64,000 nt of DNA from Bacteroidia bacterium. GTDB lineage: Bacteria; Bacteroidota; Bacteroidia; B-17B0; Aurantibacillaceae. The stretch lies in NCBI GenBank assembly GCA_014378485.1, contig JACMNO010000061.1:124001-188000 (forward strand). The letters are read 5' to 3'. This document shows, one piece after another, positions 45,905-53,736 of this stretch (positions within the stretch are counted from its first letter, which is position 1; each line of letters starts with the position of its first letter). The notes beneath the pieces were generated by a model. That model was not told where the DNA came from. It did not search any database and saw only the letters and a program-made list of their open reading frames with translations. The position numbers and the translations under genes are program-made.

Positions 45905-45912
45905 CAAATTTA
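45905..45912 (-). promoter_or_regulatory. Promoter -7 element of metH
   Basis: TAAATTTG on the minus strand matches TAnnTTTG exactly and lies about 20 bp upstream of the riboswitch P1 stem, where a leader transcript should begin. Confidence 0.6.
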
Positions 45913-45976
45913 CTATATTTTTTACTTATAATTGCAGTAATTAATCAAATTTATCAACAGCTTTTATCCTATAATA

Positions 45977-46402
45977 ATGCGCCAAGTTATACTTTTACTA
46001 TTAATTTTAAATAGCATTGCAGTCTTCTCTCAGATAAAACAAGACCAGGTAAAAGTGGTTATGGAAAATATGAGAATTCAGGAATTAGCTTGGAATAATG
46101 CAGATATAGCAGGTTTTATGAAGTATTATTGGAAAAGTGATAGTTTAAAATTTATTGGAAGTAAGGGAATTACTTATGGCTGGCAAAAAACTTATGATAA
46201 TTATGTTAAAGGCTATCCGACTAAAGAAGCCATGGGTCTACTAACTTTTACCATCAAAGAAGCCACCCAGTTATCCGTAACAAGTATTTATGTGATAGGG
46301 CAATGGGAGCTCAAAAAAGATAAACCAGTCGGTGGTTACTTTACCTTGTTATGGAAAAAAATTAAAGGACAATGGGTTATTGTAGCAGATCATACAAGTT
46401 AG
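45977..46402 (+). CDS. Secreted DUF4440/NTF2-like protein
   Basis: 141 residues with a signal peptide (MRQVILLLLILNSIAVFSQ). The mature part is an NTF2-like fold of the DUF4440 type: WNNADIAGFMKYYWKSDSLKFIG, YDNYVKGYP and a final GGYFTLLWKKIKGQWVIVADHTS. The family is secreted and of unknown function, perhaps ligand binding or a small lyase. It is divergent from metH; the riboswitch leader occupies the spacer. Confidence 0.85.
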   Translation: MRQVILLLLILNSIAVFSQIKQDQVKVVMENMRIQELAWNNADIAGFMKYYWKSDSLKFIGSKGITYGWQKTYDNYVKGYPTKEAMGLLTFTIKEATQLSVTSIYVIGQWELKKDKPVGGYFTLLWKKIKGQWVIVADHTS

Positions 46403-46460
46403 GAAGAGATAGGAAATATTGAAGGGAGAGAAGGGACAACTAGAGAAAAATATTTAGTTA

Positions 46461-46667
46461 ATGGAACTAGGATTATACAAACACTACAAAGGCAACTTAT
46501 ACGAAGTTATTGGTGTGGCAAAGCATAGTGAAACTTTAGAAGACATGGTTGTTTATAAAGCAACTTATCAAACTGAAGGAGAGAACTTGTGGGTAAGGCC
46601 TTTAGAGATGTTTTTTGAAACTATTATAATAAATGGAGTAGAAGTGAAGAGATTTGAGAAAATCTGA
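46461..46667 (+). CDS. DUF1653 family small protein
   Basis: 68 residues: GLYKHYKGNLYEVIGVAKHSET, then MVVYKATY and NLWVRPLEMFFE, the complete DUF1653 pattern. It is a small beta-barrel-like domain of unknown function found in many bacteria, sometimes fused to other domains. Stands 58 bp after the DUF4440 gene and converges with the OmpR regulator gene eight bases downstream. Confidence 0.88.
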   Translation: MELGLYKHYKGNLYEVIGVAKHSETLEDMVVYKATYQTEGENLWVRPLEMFFETIIINGVEVKRFEKI

Positions 46668-46675
46668 TTTATAAT

Positions 46676-47362
46676 TTAAACACAAAACTTATAGCCAACA
46701 CTTCTGATTGATTGAAAATGGATTGGATCCTTTTGGTTGATCTCAAATAGTTTCCGGAAATTTAAAATATAATTATCAATAGTTCTAGATGACGGATTCT
46801 CATCTTTGTTCCAGAGCTTGTCTAGTATTTCATCTCTTGAAACGACGTTATTGACATTATCAACTAGTAATTTTAAAAGTGCTATTTCTCTTTTTGAAAG
46901 ATCTTCTCTTTTTCCATTTACGGTTAAGACCTGGAAAGTAGAGAAATTAATTTCACAATTGTCAAATCTAAAAAGTGTCAGGTCTTGTTTTTGAGGATTG
47001 TTTCTTTTTAAAACATTATGGATCCTGAGAAGCAGTTCTTCAAGATCAAAAGGCTTTGTGATGTAATCATCAGCGCCTAATTTTAATCCTTCAATTTTAT
47101 CATGTACATTGTTTTTTGCAGTCAGAAAAATAACAGGAGTTGCTATTTCCTGATCTTTTAACTGTTTATAAATCTCTATTCCGTTTAATACCGGCAGCAT
47201 GATGTCTAATAGTATTAAATCAGGATTATAGGTTTTAATTTGAGCTAATGCTAAATCTCCTGAACTACAAGTTTCAACATGATATCTTTCTAACTCCAGA
47301 TTTAGTTTGAGAGTCTCCAATAACGCCTTTTCGTCTTCTATTATAAATACTTTAAATGACAT
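46676..47362 (-). CDS. OmpR/PhoB-family response regulator
   Basis: 228 residues. Receiver domain with acidic pair (ED, 9-10), phosphoacceptor Asp53 in LILLDIMLPV, Thr in VIFLTAK and Lys in YITKPF. The C-terminal winged helix shows LSKREIALLKLLVDN and PSSRTIDNYILNFRKLFE, ending SIRSVGYKFCV. No histidine kinase is adjacent, so it is an orphan in this window; it neighbours the SpoIIE-type phosphatase gene (116 bp upstream), which might share its pathway. Confidence 0.92.
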   Translation of the reverse strand: MSFKVFIIEDEKALLETLKLNLELERYHVETCSSGDLALAQIKTYNPDLILLDIMLPVLNGIEIYKQLKDQEIATPVIFLTAKNNVHDKIEGLKLGADDYITKPFDLEELLLRIHNVLKRNNPQKQDLTLFRFDNCEINFSTFQVLTVNGKREDLSKREIALLKLLVDNVNNVVSRDEILDKLWNKDENPSSRTIDNYILNFRKLFEINQKDPIHFQSIRSVGYKFCV

Positions 47363-47478
47363 ATTTCTTAAGAAAGCTAATTTACTTTAAATGTCTGAAA
47401 TGAGATTGATTTTTTTTAATTAGTTTCAGCTAGAATACCTTAAGCATTAAATAAAAAGTACAAATTGTATTTTAACTT

Positions 47479-49674
47479 CTATATCCTGATCCCAATAATA
47501 GTCACATCATCCAGTTGCTCCATTTCGCCACGCCATTCATTAAGTGCATTGTCAATGTTTTCTTTTTGAGCTTCCATTGGCAAATGATGATTTTCTATTA
47601 ATAGCTGCTCTAGTTTCTTATACATGAATTTCTTTCCTTTTGGGCCGCCAAACTGGTCTACGCAACCATCTGTAAAAGTGTAAATTAAGTCACCTTTTTT
47701 TAATTCTATAGATTGTAGAGTAAAATCTTTCACATTTTCATGATACTTTCCCACTGGCATTTTGTCGCCTTTAAAGGAAGTGAGTGTTTTATCTCTTATT
47801 AACCAAAGTGAATGATTTGCTGTTGCAAAATTTAATCTCATATTTTGTAAATCATATGCGCATAAAATGCAATCCATACCATCTTTTGAATTTTCAGTAC
47901 CGTTTGGATTTAGGGCTTTAATGATTTCCCTTCTTTGTTCGTTAAGTATTTGGTCAGGATTCTGAAGTTTGCGTTCGATTACATTTTCATTTAAAAAACT
48001 AATATTTAACAGACTCATAAATGCTCCAGGTACACCATGTCCTGTGCAATCAGCAGTTGCTAAATAGAACATTTCGTTGTGTGCTAGTGCCCAATAAAAG
48101 TCTCCACTTACAATATCTTTTGGCTGGTAAAAAATAAAGTATTCTGCCTGTAAATGTTCTGTGATGTAGGATTCACTTGTTAACATAGCTTGTTGAATTC
48201 TTTTGGCATAATGGATACTATCTAAAATTTCTTTTTGTTTTTCTTCGATAATTTGTTTTTGTTGTTCTGCTATAATACGACGGTCATCCGCTAACTGGCG
48301 CTGGTTGTCTACTTCTTTTTTTTGTAATTCAATGATGTCTCTTTGCTTCCTCGTTACTCTAAAACGACTAAACATAAAAATTGAGAAAATGCCTATTAAT
48401 GTAATTCCTGCGTATAAGGCGAGACGTAGAGTCTTCTCTTGTTTTATTTTAACTACAAATATTTTTCTTTCTTCTGTTACCCTCATGCTATCCGCAACAG
48501 TTTTTTTCTCATAAACATATTGTAAACTCTTTTGAATTCCCGCTTTTCGGTTACTTTCATTATTTAAACTGTCTTCCATTTGTTTGTACAATACTTGCAT
48601 TTCATAAGCCTTTTTATATTTTGCTCCTTTGAAATATATTTTACTCAGTAACATACTTGCATTGGTTATGCTCAATGGATAGCCCAACTCCTGAGCCAAT
48701 TTTAAACTAGACATAGCATTTTGTTCAGCTAAGTTAATTTGGTTCAATTGAAATTGCGCAGCAGCAATACTATTGAGAGAATACGCTACACCTTTTTTAT
48801 CTTCAATCTCACGCTGTTCTTTAAGGCTTGCCTGATGGTATTCCAAAGCTTTTTGTAACAAAGAATCTTTGTTGACATTATTTTTTTCTGCTTGCTTGTG
48901 AAAAATTGCACCGATATTATTTAAAGAGTTGGCAATTCCTCCTTTATCATTTATTTTTTTTCTCACTGCAAGACTTCTATAATGATATTCTAAGGCTTTT
49001 TGAAAATCATATTTTGCATCATAAATTCTACCAATATTGTTTAGTGTATAGGCTAATCCTATGAGGTCATTTACTTCTTCCTGCAATTTTAAGCTTTTAG
49101 TGAAAAAATCCAATGCTTTTGTATGTTCATTTTGGTTTTGATAAATTGCCCCGATATTATTTAAGGAAGATGCAATCCCACTCTTGTCTTTAATGTTTTC
49201 CTGAATCCTCAAACTTCTATGGTAGCATTCTAAAGCCCGAGGAATATCACTTTGATTTTGATATATGACTCCTATATTGTTTAAAGATTCAGCAATTCCT
49301 TTTTGATCTTTTATTTCTTCCTGCAGTAATAAGCTTTTCTTAAAAAATATTAGAGCTTTCATTGTATTTCCCTGCATATTAAATAAGTATCCTATATTAT
49401 TTAGTGTAGATGCGAGGTATTTTAAGTAAAATATCCTTGTAACATTTTGATTTGTCTTTAACTTTATATTCTTTTCACAAAGTGTTTTTAATTGTTCGTT
49501 GTATATCGGCCAAATATTATCATCCGCTTCAATTTCAATCATTAGATTTAGAATGTTGCAGCGTGTAGTATCGTGAGTGGCTTTTTTCAGAGCTAATTTT
49601 AACGAATCGATTTCTTGGGCCTGCGTATAACTAACCAGGCACAAAAGGAAATATAATACATATGTTTTTCTCAC
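47479..49674 (-). CDS. TPR-containing SpoIIE/PP2C-type protein phosphatase
   Basis: 731 residues from a GTG start. Signal peptide (about 1-19), six or more TPR repeats (about 90-350; NNIGVIYQNQ...A-E-Y-Y-SL pattern), one membrane helix (about 415-436), a coiled coil (about 440-485) and a C-terminal SpoIIE domain with GDFYWAL, ADCTGHGVPGAFMS, FTDGCVDQFGG and LDDVTIIGIRI. It is a periplasm-sensing phosphatase expected to act on cytoplasmic STAS-type or other phosphoproteins. The GTG start overlaps a 47-codon upstream frame by four bases (GTGA). A related, decayed tail is found at 52892-53089. Confidence 0.9.
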   Translation of the reverse strand: MRKTYVLYFLLCLVSYTQAQEIDSLKLALKKATHDTTRCNILNLMIEIEADDNIWPIYNEQLKTLCEKNIKLKTNQNVTRIFYLKYLASTLNNIGYLFNMQGNTMKALIFFKKSLLLQEEIKDQKGIAESLNNIGVIYQNQSDIPRALECYHRSLRIQENIKDKSGIASSLNNIGAIYQNQNEHTKALDFFTKSLKLQEEVNDLIGLAYTLNNIGRIYDAKYDFQKALEYHYRSLAVRKKINDKGGIANSLNNIGAIFHKQAEKNNVNKDSLLQKALEYHQASLKEQREIEDKKGVAYSLNSIAAAQFQLNQINLAEQNAMSSLKLAQELGYPLSITNASMLLSKIYFKGAKYKKAYEMQVLYKQMEDSLNNESNRKAGIQKSLQYVYEKKTVADSMRVTEERKIFVVKIKQEKTLRLALYAGITLIGIFSIFMFSRFRVTRKQRDIIELQKKEVDNQRQLADDRRIIAEQQKQIIEEKQKEILDSIHYAKRIQQAMLTSESYITEHLQAEYFIFYQPKDIVSGDFYWALAHNEMFYLATADCTGHGVPGAFMSLLNISFLNENVIERKLQNPDQILNEQRREIIKALNPNGTENSKDGMDCILCAYDLQNMRLNFATANHSLWLIRDKTLTSFKGDKMPVGKYHENVKDFTLQSIELKKGDLIYTFTDGCVDQFGGPKGKKFMYKKLEQLLIENHHLPMEAQKENIDNALNEWRGEMEQLDDVTIIGIRI

Positions 49675-49814
49675 AAGTAAATCTTCTTTTTAACCTGAAT
49701 TAATTCCGTGTTATCAATTGTCTCAGTGAATGCGTTATAAAAAGTATCCAAATCTTTTAGAATATTAAATGACTGTAAGGTAAATCGTAAGAAAGTTTTA
49801 TCTTCATGTTTCAT
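49671..49814 (-). CDS. Small protein upstream of and overlapping the phosphatase gene
   Basis: A 47-codon frame (MKHEDKTFLRFTLQSFNILK at the N-terminus), hydrophilic and mixed-charge, without signal peptide or known motif. It stops within GTGA at 49671-49674, sharing four bases with the phosphatase start, the usual sign of coupled translation. A perfect promoter octamer lies 57 bp upstream. It could be a true small protein or a leader peptide. Confidence 0.5.
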   Translation of the reverse strand: MKHEDKTFLRFTLQSFNILKDLDTFYNAFTETIDNTELIQVKKKIYL

Positions 49815-49870
49815 AACGGGAATTTCTATTTTATATTATTCATAAAGGTTGCGTTGTAAAGTTTCTGGTT

Positions 49871-49878
49871 CAAAAGTA
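49871..49878 (-). promoter_or_regulatory. Promoter -7 element of the small-protein/phosphatase operon
   Basis: TACTTTTG on the minus strand matches TAnnTTTG exactly, 57 bp upstream of the 47-codon frame. Confidence 0.5.
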
Positions 49879-50285
49879 TCTTTCTGAATGCTTTAAATAT
49901 GTCCTAAAATAATATCAGTAAATGTGCAATAATACAAAAAAAATGAATGGATTTGCTAAAGAAGCAAAGTGTAATTTGATGCTCAATATTTGAGAATACC
50001 TTTTGAAATAATCTCCATCATTTTTATGTTCTTTTCAGATTCCACTCGAAATCCGGATTAATTTTTAAAGTGGTTTCCCATGCAATTTGCCTTTTATTCA
50101 TATTTAAATTATTTTTATAAAATTTCAATATTTTTTGAAATAGTCTTTATTATCCTATGAAAAAGTAAGAATTCATTCTCAGTTGGCTTTTTGAACCCAT
50201 AGTTTTTTATTTTTCTTAACAATGAGCGCCTGCTCTCAAAAAATTAATTACTTTTAATTTAAAGACTCTATTTTACCAATCACAA
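49879..50285. other. Spacer before the repeat-protein gene
   Basis: About 400 AT-rich bases. The only coding hint is a 25-codon minus-strand frame at 50024-50101 (MNKRQIAWETTLKINPDFEW at the N-terminus), which looks protein-like but is too short to call. No promoter octamer with a full match was found for the following gene. Confidence 0.5.
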
Positions 50286-52763
50286 ATGAAAAAATATTTA
50301 TTTTTAATTCCCTTATTTTTGCTCATAACATCTGTTATTTACGCTCAAACTACCTGGAATTTACGACTTAAAAGCACTGTTGAACTTCGTACTTTTAGAT
50401 TAACCAATAAAGTCGAAATTTCTGAAATAAAACTAGCTGGGGCAAATATAACCTTGTATAAGGGTTCTACAGTTGTTGCTCAGATTCAAAGTGATGGTAA
50501 TGGAGATTTTATTATTGAAGTTCCTGCGAATGGTGATTACTTAATAGTAGTTGCTTATGCAGGATGCAATGCAAAAAGATTTGCTGTGTCTACCGTAGGT
50601 GTGCCTGAAAACATAGTAAACGACAAGTATTCACCATCTTTTGGTATTGAGGGTGTTGTAATGGCCAAAGGGTTTCCAGGTATTGATTATTCTATTTTAC
50701 AGCAACCTTTGGCAAAGGTTGCTTATACGGATAAAGGAAAAAAATTTAACCATAATCAATCATATACTGATCAAATGTTAGGAGAGCTAATGAGGATCAG
50801 AAGTGCCGAAAATGCCTTATTAGAAAGCTTTACATCAACCAACAATGCCGGAGATATTGCACTTAATGCTGGAGATTGTCCTTTGGCTAAAACTAATTAC
50901 GAAAAAGCAATGACAATCATTCCGGGTGAAAGATATCCCGGAGATCAATTGGTAAGAGTTGGCAATTGTTTAAAAGAGAAAGAATTGGCTGCTAAGAAAG
51001 CTACGGAAGCTGCTGCAAAAGTTGCTGCTGATAAACTTGCACAGGATAAAGCCGCAGCAGAAAAATTAGCACAGGATAAAGCAGCAGCAGAAAAACTGGC
51101 GCAAGAAAAAGCTTCTGCAGATAAATTAGCGCAGGAAAAAGCTGCATCAGATAAATTAGCACAGGAGAAAGCAGCAGCTGATAAATTAGTTCAGGAAAAA
51201 GCCGCAGCAGATAAATTAGTTCAGGATAAAGCCGCAGCAGAAAAACTGGCGCAAGAAAAAGTTTCTGCAGATAAATTAGTACAAGAAAAAGCTGCATCAG
51301 ATAAATTAGCACAGGAGAAAGCGGCAGCTGATAAATTAGCACAGGAGAAAGCAGCAGCAGAAAAACTGGCGCAAGAAAAAGTTGCTGCAGATAAATTAGC
51401 ACAGGAGAAAGCAGCAGCTGATAAATTAGTTCAGGATAAAGCCGCAGCAGAAAAACTGGCTCAAGAAAAAGTTGCTGCTGATAAACTTGCGCAGGAAAAA
51501 GTCGCTGCTGATAAATTAGTACAGGAGAAAGCCTTAGCTGATAAGGTTGCACAGGAGAAAGCCGCATCAGAAAAGTTAGCACAAGAGAAAGCTGCATCAG
51601 AAAAGTTAGCACAAGATAAAGCAGCAGCAGATAAGTTAGCGCAGGAGAAAGCAGTAGCAGATAAATTAGTTCAGGATAAAGCAACAGCAGATAAATTAGC
51701 ACAGGACAAAGCCGCAGCAGAAAAACTGGCGCAAGAAAAAGCTGCATCAGATAAATTAGCTCAAGAAAAAGCTGCATCAGATAAGTTAGCACAAGAAAAA
51801 GTTGCTGCTGATAAATTAGTTCAGGATAAAGTCGCAGCAGAAAAACTGGCGCAAGAAAAAGTCGCAGCTGATAAATTAGCACAGGAAAAAACAGTAGCTG
51901 ATAAATTAGCTCAAGAAAAAGCTGCTGCAGATAAATTAGCTCAAGAAAAAGTTGCTGCTGATAAACTTGCACAGGAAAAAGCTGCAGCAGATAAGTTAGT
52001 ACAGGAGAAAGCTACAGCTGATAAATTAGCACAGGAGAAGTCAGTAGCAGATAAGTTAGCAAAAGAAAAAGTTGCTGCTGATAAATTAGTTCAGGATAAA
52101 GTCGCAGCAGAAAAACTGGCGCAAGAAAAAGTCGCAGCTGATAAATTAGCACAAGAGAAAGTTGCAGCTGATAAATTAGTTCAGGATAATGCCGCAGCAG
52201 AAAAATTAGCACAGGAGAAAGCAGCAGCAGATAAGTTAGCACAAGAAAAAGTCGCATCAGAAAAATTAGCACAAGAAAAAACCGCTATTGATAGGGCTCA
52301 GAAAGATAAGGTAACAAAAGAAAAAGCAGCAAACGCAGCATCCATGAAAGCCAAAGCTGATGAGGAAAAAGAAAAAGCGACTCAGGAAAAACTGGCTAAA
52401 GAAAAATCAGTAAAAGAAAAGGCCGCAGCCGATAAAATAGCTTCAGAAAAAGTTACCATGGATAAATTAGCTACAGAAAAACTGGCCAGTGAAAAAAATA
52501 AAGATCCAAAGCTTATTACACCGATCAATTCCGGAGCGGAAGCTACAAATGAAAAAATTGGTTCGGGAGAGGCTAAGTATAGTATTCCACAGGCGCTTGG
52601 TTCAGCAAAATACAAAGAAACGATTAAACGTGGCGATGAATTATTTAAGATGAAACGCTATACGGAAGCAAAGCCTGTTTATGAAGATGCTCTTAAGCAA
52701 AAACCGGCAGATCCATATGCAACAATGAAATTAGCTGATCTGGAAAAAATAATAAGGAAATAG
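50286..52763 (+). CDS. Secreted protein with about 42 tandem 10-residue Lys/Ala-rich repeats
   Basis: 825 residues. A signal peptide (about 1-21) and a beta-rich domain resembling a carboxypeptidase-regulatory fold (about 25-110, ITLYKGSTVVAQIQSDGNGDF) precede a short linker, then about 42 copies of a unit A-[DE]-K-L-[AV]-Q-[ED]-K-[AV]-[AS] (about residues 245-668), a less regular Lys/Glu-rich stretch, and a C-terminal TPR-like tail (KRYTEAKPVYEDALKQKPADP). The repeats are 30 bp, in phase, and would form a very long charged helix of TolA-like character spanning the periplasm or cell surface. No family name. It lies between the SpoIIE phosphatase gene and a decayed phosphatase tail. Long antisense frames over the repeat are artefacts. 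Confidence 0.85.
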   Translation: MKKYLFLIPLFLLITSVIYAQTTWNLRLKSTVELRTFRLTNKVEISEIKLAGANITLYKGSTVVAQIQSDGNGDFIIEVPANGDYLIVVAYAGCNAKRFAVSTVGVPENIVNDKYSPSFGIEGVVMAKGFPGIDYSILQQPLAKVAYTDKGKKFNHNQSYTDQMLGELMRIRSAENALLESFTSTNNAGDIALNAGDCPLAKTNYEKAMTIIPGERYPGDQLVRVGNCLKEKELAAKKATEAAAKVAADKLAQDKAAAEKLAQDKAAAEKLAQEKASADKLAQEKAASDKLAQEKAAADKLVQEKAAADKLVQDKAAAEKLAQEKVSADKLVQEKAASDKLAQEKAAADKLAQEKAAAEKLAQEKVAADKLAQEKAAADKLVQDKAAAEKLAQEKVAADKLAQEKVAADKLVQEKALADKVAQEKAASEKLAQEKAASEKLAQDKAAADKLAQEKAVADKLVQDKATADKLAQDKAAAEKLAQEKAASDKLAQEKAASDKLAQEKVAADKLVQDKVAAEKLAQEKVAADKLAQEKTVADKLAQEKAAADKLAQEKVAADKLAQEKAAADKLVQEKATADKLAQEKSVADKLAKEKVAADKLVQDKVAAEKLAQEKVAADKLAQEKVAADKLVQDNAAAEKLAQEKAAADKLAQEKVASEKLAQEKTAIDRAQKDKVTKEKAANAASMKAKADEEKEKATQEKLAKEKSVKEKAAADKIASEKVTMDKLATEKLASEKNKDPKLITPINSGAEATNEKIGSGEAKYSIPQALGSAKYKETIKRGDELFKMKRYTEAKPVYEDALKQKPADPYATMKLADLEKIIRK
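51021..52290 (+). repeat. 30-bp coding tandem repeat array
   Basis: About 42 units of 30 bp, of the form GATAAATTAGCACAGGAGAA with variations mostly at synonymous sites and at the A/V, D/E and A/S positions. The period is exactly 30 throughout. Confidence 0.92.
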
Positions 52764-52891
52764 TTATATGTATGTTTTTTTAATTGACTTAAAAAGTCAA
52801 AGCATGATTTAGGGATAAGAACAGGTGAAGTTTTTATCATTTACTAAAAGTATTAAAAAGGAATTTTGATTGTCCGTAATCTTACCCATAA

Positions 52892-53089
52892 TTAAAAACG
52901 GTGGCAACTGTTAGTCAATCAAACATCGAAACTTTAAAGTACGAGGAATTACAGGTAAGCAACAATACATTGAGTATGGATGAACAAAAGGATATTCTCA
53001 ATAAAAAATTTTAACAATGGGAAGAAAACCTTGAGCAAATGGATGATTTATTGCCGATTGGCAGCAGAGTTCAATTTGATACTAATTGA
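52892..53089 (+). pseudogene. Decayed C-terminal end of a SpoIIE-type phosphatase
   Basis: The frame reads LSMDEQKDILNKKF, then a TAA, then QWEENLEQMDDLLPIGSRV and a final stop. This aligns with the end of the intact phosphatase at 47479-49674 (LPMEAQKENIDNALNEWRGEMEQLDDVTIIGIRI in two parts). No upstream catalytic motifs are present, so it is a remnant, not a gene. It lies directly after the repeat-protein gene. Confidence 0.72.
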
Positions 53090-53249
53090 GGTTTCATTAA
53101 GGTTATTGAAATCATATTATTGTAAAAATCAATGATTTTTATTGAAATAAGCTATTTCAGTGCTTATTGATCCTTTGAGGAATTATAAATTGTTTAAATT
53201 TATCGCATTTTTGTGATTAAGTTTTCCTGAAAAATACTTTGAACTTTTG

Positions 53250-53257
53250 TAAATTTG
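53250..53257 (+). promoter_or_regulatory. Promoter -7 element of the DUF3127 gene
   Basis: TAAATTTG is an exact TAnnTTTG match, 46 bp before the start codon. Confidence 0.55.
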
Positions 53258-53303
53258 TTTTAGTATTTGAAATCGTAAACCAATAACGTAAAATATATAG
53301 AAA

Positions 53304-53687
53304 ATGGATGTAACAGGACAATTAAAATTAAAGTATGACACACAAAAGGTGAGTGATAAATTTCAGAAAAGGGATTTTGTCTTAGCAACAGATTTAAGCA
53401 CACCCTATCCTCAATTTGTAAGTTTTCAGGTAACTCAGGATAAATGTTCAATGCTTGATTCTTTTAACCAAGGAGATGAAATAAAAGTGCAGTTTAACTT
53501 GCGTGGTCGCGAATGGAATGGCCCACAAGGTATAAAGTTTTTTAATACACTAGAAGCGTGGAGAATTGAAAAAGTTGCGGCAGGCCAATCATCTGCGCCT
53601 GCTCAGAATAACGGAGGCATGCAGGAAAACACTACTGCTCCTGTTTTTAACAGCAGTATTTCAGATAACGACGATTTACCTTTCTAA
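53304..53687 (+). CDS. DUF3127 protein with SSB-like acidic tail
   Basis: 127 residues. The OB-fold-like DUF3127 domain (about 1-95: VTGQLKLKYDTQKVSDKFQKR, REWNGPQGIKFFNTLEAWRIE) is followed by a flexible linker and the C-terminal peptide DNDDLPF. The same kind of acidic tail ending in LPF is what single-stranded DNA-binding proteins use to recruit partner proteins. A nucleic-acid-binding role is therefore a reasonable inference. The gene is monocistronic with its own promoter and a strong terminator. Confidence 0.9.
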   Translation: MDVTGQLKLKYDTQKVSDKFQKRDFVLATDLSTPYPQFVSFQVTQDKCSMLDSFNQGDEIKVQFNLRGREWNGPQGIKFFNTLEAWRIEKVAAGQSSAPAQNNGGMQENTTAPVFNSSISDNDDLPF

Positions 53688-53700
53688 TTTATTTGATTTC

Positions 53701-53731
53701 AAAGCCTAAGATGAAAATCTTAGGCTTTTTT
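53701..53731 (+). terminator. Terminator after DUF3127 gene
   Basis: AAAGCCTAAGAT (53701-53712) pairs fully with ATCTTAGGCTTT (53717-53728) around a GAAA loop, followed by T residues. The ansA start codon at 53737 is only a few bases beyond it. Confidence 0.92.
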
Positions 53732-53736
53732 ATTTT

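Noticed and set aside
50024-50101. A 25-codon minus-strand frame before the repeat-protein gene
   Set aside because: Protein-like composition but no promoter, overlap or known partner; kept only as a remark in the spacer entry.
51001-51972. A 323-codon open frame antisense to the repeat-protein gene
   Set aside because: It is a direct by-product of the 30-bp repeat, whose complement has no stops in one frame; composition is Leu/Gln/Tyr-only and no start or promoter is evident.
53701-53728. ATGAAAATC in the DUF3127 terminator as another ATPase-cassette hairpin
   Set aside because: The match covers only the loop and a few stem bases; the stem sequence differs and the structure is a normal terminator.
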